From assembly GCA_027043985.1 (NCBI GenBank), contig JALUDQ010000176.1, forward strand, positions 1 to 10,136: a stretch of DNA of 10,136 bases, written 5' to 3'. Below the pieces are notes generated by a model, which saw only the letters and a program-made list of their open reading frames with translations, had not been told where the DNA came from and did no database searches. Source of the DNA: Desulfurococcales archaeon (GTDB lineage Archaea; Thermoproteota; Thermoprotei_A; Sulfolobales; WANQ01). Positions 6,358 through 10,136 of this stretch are shown here, in pieces (within the stretch, counting starts at the first letter, position 1; the number at the start of each line of letters is the position of its first letter). A program made the translations under genes and the position numbers.

Positions 6358-6425
6358 TCAGCCGGGGGTTCTGTCTTCACAGCCTCATTGAGGCTCTTAT
6401 TATAGTAGCGGCGAGTATTCATCAC
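6358..6425 (-). ncRNA. Box C/D sRNA candidate (2'-O-methylation guide) with an internal hairpin
   Basis: Read on the minus strand: C box GTGATGA (6425-6419), a 38-base interval, C' box GTGAAGA (6380-6374), a 12-base guide CAGAACCCCCGG (6373-6362) and D box CTGA (6361-6358). Such RNAs assemble with L7Ae, Nop5 and fibrillarin. The D' box is not clear; the first guide would begin ATACTCGCCG. The interval before C' holds a 6-bp hairpin, AGCCTC/GAGGCT (6381-6395), unusual for this class. TTATAATT (6451-6458), read on the minus strand, lies about 26 bases before the expected 5' end near 6429. There is no terminal stem. The hairpin alone could instead be a terminator for moxR. No target was identified by eye. 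Confidence 0.5.
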
Positions 6426-6450
6426 TGTGTCTAGTGTTTTCTAGGAAAAC

Positions 6451-6458
6451 TTATAATT
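6451..6458. promoter_or_regulatory. TATA box of dtdA, probably shared with the minus-strand C/D sRNA
   Basis: TTATAATT is near-palindromic. On the plus strand it implies a start site near 6480 and a leader of about 20 bases for dtdA; on the minus strand AATTATAAG implies a start near 6429, right at the 5' end of the sRNA candidate. Confidence 0.5.
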
Positions 6459-6489
6459 GTTTAGCTTCAGTAATCCGTAGTCTTGTATT

Positions 6490-6495
6490 GGGGAT
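6490..6495 (+). promoter_or_regulatory. Ribosome binding site GGGGAT deciding the dtdA start
   Basis: The purine-rich GGGGAT lies five bases before ATG 6501 and would be inside the coding region if TTG 6483 were used. Confidence 0.45.
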
Positions 6496-6500
6496 CGCTT

Positions 6501-7328
6501 ATGTATAGAGGACGATATGCTCTGGTTTATTCTAACCGTGATTTAGCTGGTACTGGTATTGCCGAACATCTTAGAGGCTTGCTGAATTTTAGAGAATACG
6601 GTATTGCACATGGTGCTAAGGTATTTGTCTTCGAGGATATGCTTCTGGCTGGTTTCGATGAGGATGTATTATACTTTGACTTCCTTGATGAAATATTTGA
6701 TGTTGAAGCCTACATAGTCTTGTCTAGGCATAGGAGTAGTGCTAGGATAAAGAGTTTGACCGTACATCATACAGGTAATCCGGGTCCTAGAGCCGAAGCT
6801 GGAGGCAAACCCTTTGAACTTTCAATTGCTTTTCCACCTATGGCTAAAAGATTGCTGTCGTTGATTAAGAAATATGCTGATGAAACAAAGCTTAGTGAGG
6901 AATACGATGTTACCCTGGAAGTTACTCACCACGGTCCAACTAATCTGAAGAAACCATTAGTATTCATAGAGATTGGCAGTAGTCCAGAAGAATGGGTTGA
7001 TGAACGTGCAAGAAAACTTATCGCACGTGTTGTAGCTGACGCAGTAATGACTCCTTTACCTAACTGTATACCTGCTGCCGGGTTCGGTGGTGGACATTAT
7101 GCTCGGAAACATACTAGGGTCATGTTGGAGACAGAGTATTGTCTCGGTCATATATTCTCTAAACACGCTATGCAGGAAACTAATGAAAGAGTTATCTTAC
7201 AGGCTTTTGAGAAATCTGTTCCACCAAGTAGAGCCGCTATAATCGAGAAGAAAGGTGTTAGGTCAAGAGAACGTAAAATGATAGAGGAATTAACAATAAG
7301 TAAAGGTTTAGAAGTAGTTAAGATTTAA
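6501..7328 (+). CDS. dtdA: D-aminoacyl-tRNA deacylase DtdA (archaeal/plant GEK1 type)
   Basis: DtdA hydrolyses D-aminoacyl-tRNAs so that D-amino acids do not enter translation. In this 275-residue protein the family signatures are the N-terminal YALVYSNRDLAGTGIAEHL, VHHTGNPG (88-95), EVTHHGPT (140-147), FIEIGSSPEEW (155-165), the metal-site region AAGFGGGHYARKHT (192-205) and GHIFSKHA (216-223). The histidines and glutamate in these motifs are the expected zinc ligands and catalytic residues of the family; exact assignment is from family knowledge. I chose ATG 6501, with GGGGAT (6490-6495) five bases upstream, over TTG 6483, which would add six residues and remove that ribosome site from the leader. 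Length and motifs look intact. The gene is monocistronic and convergent with the ribbon-helix-helix gene. Confidence 0.93.
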   Translation: MYRGRYALVYSNRDLAGTGIAEHLRGLLNFREYGIAHGAKVFVFEDMLLAGFDEDVLYFDFLDEIFDVEAYIVLSRHRSSARIKSLTVHHTGNPGPRAEAGGKPFELSIAFPPMAKRLLSLIKKYADETKLSEEYDVTLEVTHHGPTNLKKPLVFIEIGSSPEEWVDERARKLIARVVADAVMTPLPNCIPAAGFGGGHYARKHTRVMLETEYCLGHIFSKHAMQETNERVILQAFEKSVPPSRAAIIEKKGVRSRERKMIEELTISKGLEVVKI

Positions 7329-7365
7329 GCTACCCTTCAATCCTATGACGGCAATATTAGCTGTA

Positions 7366-7423
7366 TCAGACCGTAGAATAGTCTTCATCCTCCTTGATTA
7401 TCTGTATAGGCGGTCTTCATCAT
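7366..7423 (-). ncRNA. Box C/D sRNA (2'-O-methylation guide)
   Basis: On the minus strand the order is C box ATGATGA (7423-7417), 12-base guide AGACCGCCTATA (7416-7405), D' box CAGA (7404-7401), 12-base spacer, C' box ATGAAGA (7388-7382), 12-base guide CTATTCTACGGT (7381-7370) and D box CTGA (7369-7366): 58 bases, the normal size for an archaeal C/D sRNA with symmetrical guides. CAGA in the D' position and a GAAGA-type C' recur in the sRNA at 8330-8389. By the N+5 rule the D guide would direct methylation of the U in a target ACCGUAGAAUAG, and the D' guide of the G in UAUAGGCGGUCU. I could not assign either to rRNA or tRNA. The 5' end lies about 10 bases behind the stop of the ribbon-helix-helix gene and I see no separate TATA box, so it may be processed from that mRNA. 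Confidence 0.75.
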
Positions 7424-7436
7424 CTATAGTGTCTAG

Positions 7437-8264
7437 TTAATCTAATGGTTCGACAGATCTCCACTTTCTTATCGTTGAGTCATAGTATATTAGACCCGAT
7501 TCTTTTAATTTTATGAAGAGCTTGTATTCTTGTTTTGTCAGTAATAGTTTTATTTCGTCTTCATTGCTCGTTGATAGTTCTTCGAATACTTTTCTCTTAA
7601 ACTTTTCCCAGAATTCTGGATCTATTGCAACACGTTCTCCACGTACACTTATTATCTTGGCTCCTTGCCTTGACAAGTAATCGAAGAATGCATCACGGTT
7701 TCTTAGTCTTCCAAGCTCGCTTTCGAATACTACGCCTTGTTCTCTTAGTCTTTCTATTCCAGTTTTTCTCTCAGTCTTACGTACAGTATAAGGTGGACGT
7801 TGTTCGCTTATCTTCTTTTTAATTTCTTTTAACTCTGTTTCTAGTTGTTCTATTCGTTCGTATAATTCTGCTATTTTTCTCATTAGTTCATCTATTCTAG
7901 CAGTATACGGATTTACTAGGTCTTGTACTCTCCTATCAATCCTAGTTAGTAGTGATTTTAGCCACTCCTCTAATATGGGCTTAATGGTCTCAGCTGTTAG
8001 GCCACTTACTCCATGTTCTTCGAGAGCTGATAGTACGAGTTTCCATATTCTATCGTATAGTTTTGGAGGGAGTTCACCCTCTTCTAGCTTGCTTAGTCTT
8101 CTATCAAGATCTTTTATGAGAGGCGGCGGTGTTCTTCCAAGTTCTCTTAGTATTAGAGTTCTAATATAATCGGAAATTAACTCATATCCCTCTCTTTTAG
8201 CTCTCTCCACTATCTCCTTGTACACGTCTTCGGAAACTCTTATTGCTATTACTTTTTGTGCCAA
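7437..8264 (-). CDS. Ribbon-helix-helix (CopG/Arc-type) DNA-binding protein with coiled coil and C-terminal domain
   Basis: Residues 1-45 form a typical ribbon-helix-helix domain: the strand KVIAIRVSEDVYKEIVERAKREG, then YELISDYIRTLILREL, which dimerises and reads DNA through the strand. Residues 50-105 are helical with a Pro-rich link, about 107-153 is a heptad coiled coil (DELMRKIAELYERIEQLETELKEIKK), and about 166-275 is a mixed basic domain reminiscent of one or two winged-helix units (FFDYLSRQGAKIISVRGERVAIDPEFW; YKLFIKLKESGLIYYDS). At 275 residues it is far larger than classical CopG repressors of 45-90. Regulator or chromosome-organising roles are both possible; neither is proven. The start is TTG 8264; an ATG at 8269 is out of frame. 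It diverges from the C/D sRNA and the long unknown gene, which makes that gap a possible binding region. Confidence 0.8.
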   Translation of the reverse strand: MAQKVIAIRVSEDVYKEIVERAKREGYELISDYIRTLILRELGRTPPPLIKDLDRRLSKLEEGELPPKLYDRIWKLVLSALEEHGVSGLTAETIKPILEEWLKSLLTRIDRRVQDLVNPYTARIDELMRKIAELYERIEQLETELKEIKKKISEQRPPYTVRKTERKTGIERLREQGVVFESELGRLRNRDAFFDYLSRQGAKIISVRGERVAIDPEFWEKFKRKVFEELSTSNEDEIKLLLTKQEYKLFIKLKESGLIYYDSTIRKWRSVEPLD

Positions 8265-8290
8265 GACATATTACCCTGAAAGCCTTTACC

Positions 8291-8304
8291 CTATATTTAT
8301 ATAG
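8291..8304. promoter_or_regulatory. Bidirectional TATA element between the ribbon-helix-helix gene and the C/D sRNA
   Basis: CTATATTTATATAG reads as a good box A on both strands. On the plus strand it ends 26 bases before the sRNA stem at 8330. On the minus strand it gives a start near 8268, making the ribbon-helix-helix mRNA essentially leaderless at TTG 8264. Confidence 0.6.
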
Positions 8305-8329
8305 TGGTTTTTGAAAGTTATTTAAATCT

Positions 8330-8389
8330 AGGGCTATGATGAAGGCTGTACTCACAGAGATGTGAAGAATCCTTTAAGATCTGAGCCCT
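8330..8389 (+). ncRNA. Box C/D sRNA (2'-O-methylation guide), canonical
   Basis: All parts are present in order: terminal stem AGGGC (8330-8334) pairing with GCCCT (8385-8389), C box ATGATGA (8336-8342), 12-base guide AGGCTGTACTCA (8343-8354), D' box CAGA (8355-8358), 3-base spacer, C' box GTGAAGA (8362-8368), 12-base guide ATCCTTTAAGAT (8369-8380) and D box CTGA (8381-8384). This is the architecture of archaeal guides that work with L7Ae, Nop5 and fibrillarin. The D guide is complementary over nine bases to CUUAAAGGA, part of the conserved 16S rRNA stretch near E. coli 907-926 in its archaeal form; the N+5 rule then predicts methylation of the U at about position 912. The D' guide target (UGAGUACAGCCU) is not assigned. 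It has its own TATA element at 8291-8304. Confidence 0.88.
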
Positions 8390-8401
8390 AATTGAAAAGT
8401 A

Positions 8402-8420
8402 TGACATGTTATAAATGTCA
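8402..8420 (+). promoter_or_regulatory. TATA box inside a perfect palindrome: promoter and probable operator of the last gene
   Basis: TGACAT (8402-8407) and ATGTCA (8415-8420) are exact inverted repeats separated by GTTATAA. The central TTATAAAT (8409-8416) is a good box A about 26 bases before GTG 8438, so the mRNA should be leaderless or nearly so. A dimeric regulator on the palindrome would block TBP binding. Confidence 0.6.
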
Positions 8421-8437
8421 CTGAACTAGGGGGAGCA

Positions 8438-10136
8438 GTGAAGCTTAGAATTCCAGTAACTCTCTGCTACAAGTCTCTCAATATTCCAGATGAATACGAT
8501 AACATATTATCTGTTGCACATAGAGATGACAATGATAATATTTACTTATCTATCGCTGATGATAGAATGATTTTCAAGACATTTATGATAAGAGGTAACG
8601 GGACAATTAAAGTATATAACAATGAACCTCTTAGACTCAGCAACTATCAACTTACACCAGAACTCGCAGTACATGTAAAAAATAAGGATCTCTACATAGC
8701 CAGCCCGGAGGCAACCATAGACATATTCAAGAATACAAGCATAGTGAAATATGTCTTTAACCCACATGAACGTGTTGGCGCTGCAATACTAAAAGATAAT
8801 AGTATTTTAAGGAAAAGATATCGTCTCGTACTCGGATTTAATGACAACTCGTATACCATTATAGAGAAACCCTTAATCGATGTTATTCCCTACGCGAATG
8901 GATTCCTATTAGCATATCTCGAAGAAAACTCTGTAGTAATTGAGAAGACTTCGACCTACGAGAAAAAACGATACAATGTAGGAATTACTCATAGTTTAAA
9001 GTTGACAGATTCAAATGACTTTATATCCCTTATGCACGATAAAGGTACACTAGTAGTAGACAGAAAGAGTTTACAAGTTATAGAAAAAGTGCATGCAAAA
9101 AACATTATTCCTTTAGTACAAACGCGTAATGGTTTAATTCTTTGGAACACTGAAACCCATGGGATATATCATAAAGGTACGAAGAATAGCAAGGTTATAC
9201 TCGTATGCGAGAATAAACCTTTACTCATTGGTTTTTTAAAAGGGAAAGCGCTCTTAAAATGTAAAAATAGTATAATTGAGCTTGGTAACAATAATTGGCG
9301 ATTACATGAAAGTTCGAGAAAACTGTTAGGGAAAAATATAGTTGCTGCAACAATAGTAGGGGAATACCTTGTTATAGGTACTTTAAATGAAATATTCGTA
9401 TGGGGACCAGAGAAATACTATTTCAAACCAAAAGAACTCCTTGATATACTTAAGCTAGGAGAAAAAAGCCTTGTGGTAGTTGATAAAAAGAACATAGGAA
9501 TTATTGATGTTTCAAAACAAATAGATCCTAAGGATATCGTGATATATAGTGATACAAGTATAGATGAGAATTTAAGATTAAGAAAGAGACTAGCATTTAA
9601 TAACAATATAGTAGTATCAAGTATAGCTACAAGAGACAATAGGGTAATAAAGAAAAAGAGAAATGTCTTCGACTTGGTTATCGTTGGAAACGAACCAGTT
9701 ACATTTGACATACTATACTATGGTAAGTACGAAGTAGAGCATAGTCGAGAAGACACCAGTTATTGTTTCAAGATATTATCAGCTTACATCATCAACTACC
9801 ATTTAAAGGGGAAAATTATTAAGCGTCTTTTAATCTTAAGGTATAGTTACATCAATCCCTTTAATAAAGACATTATTAAGAACCTATATGTTAATAATGA
9901 GAATATCGGATCAATAAAACTTATGAGAAGAAGCAAAGGGATAAATACAATCATTTTACCATATAATCCTAATAAGGTAATTGAAAATGCTAGAATAGAC
10001 GGAGAACCCATTCTTGTAAAAAATATTAATATCACATTACAGATATTATCAATAAGTAAAATAATATTAAATAAAACAAGTAATAAAATAATGTTGTCAT
10101 TAATGATAACATCAAGTGGCCCTACTAAAGGTGGTA
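8438..10136 (+). CDS. Large protein of unknown function, possibly beta-propeller-like (3' end outside window)
   Basis: One frame stays open from GTG 8438 through the right edge, 566 codons without a stop; small open frames on the opposite strand here are shadows. GTG is the first possible start after an in-frame TGA at 8402-8404, and the TATA box fits a leaderless message; GGGGGAG lies just two bases before it. I recognise no family. The first 370 residues or so alternate short beta-strand pairs with turns, such as DNIYLSIADDRMIFKTF, KDLYIASPEATIDIFKN, GTLVVDRKSLQVIEKV, NGLILWNTETHGIYHKG, EYLVIGTLNEIFVWGPE and KSLVVVDKKNIGIIDVS, which resembles degenerate propeller blades. About 390 onward looks mixed alpha/beta. 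There is no signal peptide or clear membrane segment, so it is probably cytosolic. The coding strand is A-rich and becomes extremely AT-rich at the end (8 G+C in 10021-10080), unlike the housekeeping genes nearby. Confidence 0.75.
   Translation, partial: MKLRIPVTLCYKSLNIPDEYDNILSVAHRDDNDNIYLSIADDRMIFKTFMIRGNGTIKVYNNEPLRLSNYQLTPELAVHVKNKDLYIASPEATIDIFKNTSIVKYVFNPHERVGAAILKDNSILRKRYRLVLGFNDNSYTIIEKPLIDVIPYANGFLLAYLEENSVVIEKTSTYEKKRYNVGITHSLKLTDSNDFISLMHDKGTLVVDRKSLQVIEKVHAKNIIPLVQTRNGLILWNTETHGIYHKGTKNSKVILVCENKPLLIGFLKGKALLKCKNSIIELGNNNWRLHESSRKLLGKNIVAATIVGEYLVIGTLNEIFVWGPEKYYFKPKELLDILKLGEKSLVVVDKKNIGIIDVSKQIDPKDIVIYSDTSIDENLRLRKRLAFNNNIVVSSIATRDNRVIKKKRNVFDLVIVGNEPVTFDILYYGKYEVEHSREDTSYCFKILSAYIINYHLKGKIIKRLLILRYSYINPFNKDIIKNLYVNNENIGSIKLMRRSKGINTIILPYNPNKVIENARIDGEPILVKNINITLQILSISKIILNKTSNKIMLSLMITSSGPTKGG

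Noticed and set aside
6381..6395. AGCCTC/GAGGCT hairpin as an intrinsic terminator of moxR
   Set aside because: No T-tract follows it on the plus strand, and archaeal termination does not need hairpins; it is described as part of the minus-strand C/D sRNA candidate instead.
8546..10035. Minus-strand frames at 8546-8767, 9418-9711 and 9847-10035
   Set aside because: They are shadows of the single plus-strand frame that is open from 8438 to the right edge; their Phe/Leu/Ile/Ser-rich translations reflect the A-rich opposite strand.
1..10136. CRISPR array, insertion sequence, tRNA or rRNA gene
   Set aside because: I found no regularly spaced repeats, transposase, terminal inverted repeats with target duplications, T-loop GGTTCGAATCC-type motif or rRNA segment on either strand.

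Overview
The window looks like a chromosomal segment of a hyperthermophilic crenarchaeon (Thermoproteota), most likely of a Desulfurococcales type; the genus is not determined. The signs are archaeal: TATA boxes about 26 bases upstream of starts, frequent TTG and GTG starts behind GGTG- or GAGGT-type Shine-Dalgarno sequences, AT-rich coding with AGA/AGG and ATA codons, box C/D guide RNAs in intergenic gaps, and archaeal families such as DtdA (GEK1-type D-aminoacyl-tRNA deacylase), a MoxR ATPase, a BtpA-family TIM barrel and the flavin-dependent thymidylate synthase ThyX.

Layout. 1-918 (+) is the 3' part of a glycosylation-rich surface protein. It converges on a minus-strand cluster read from right to left: a small two-CBS protein (3496-2987), a CPA2-type cation/proton antiporter (2979-1801) and thyX (1759-938). 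The CBS and antiporter genes are tightly coupled: the antiporter's ribosome binding site overlaps the CBS stop codon. 3731-4348 (+) encodes a divergent JAMM/MPN-type metalloprotease candidate. Between it and the convergent BtpA-family gene (5267-4455, -) lies a 65-base segment that is 74% G+C and can fold, a strong structured-RNA candidate in this AT-rich DNA. A moxR gene (5372-6310, +) diverges from the BtpA gene, followed by dtdA (6501-7328, +). A ribbon-helix-helix/coiled-coil protein (8264-7437, -) converges on dtdA and diverges from a long unrecognised gene that starts at 8438 and runs off the right edge.

Three intergenic gaps contain box C/D sRNA genes: 8330-8389 (+), a textbook example with a 5-bp terminal stem, two 12-base guides and a plausible 16S rRNA target; 7366-7423 (-), immediately behind the ribbon-helix-helix gene; and 6358-6425 (-), with an extra hairpin between its internal boxes. 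Two of the three appear to share an AT-rich core promoter with a divergently transcribed protein gene.

The protein genes are mostly housekeeping: nucleotide synthesis (thyX), tRNA quality control (dtdA), ion homeostasis (antiporter plus CBS) and a AAA+ chaperone-like ATPase (MoxR). The less ordinary parts are the GC-rich RNA candidate, the JAMM-like protein, the insertion in ThyX, the palindrome around the TATA box of the last gene, the last gene itself, and a 9-base word repeated in three gene gaps.
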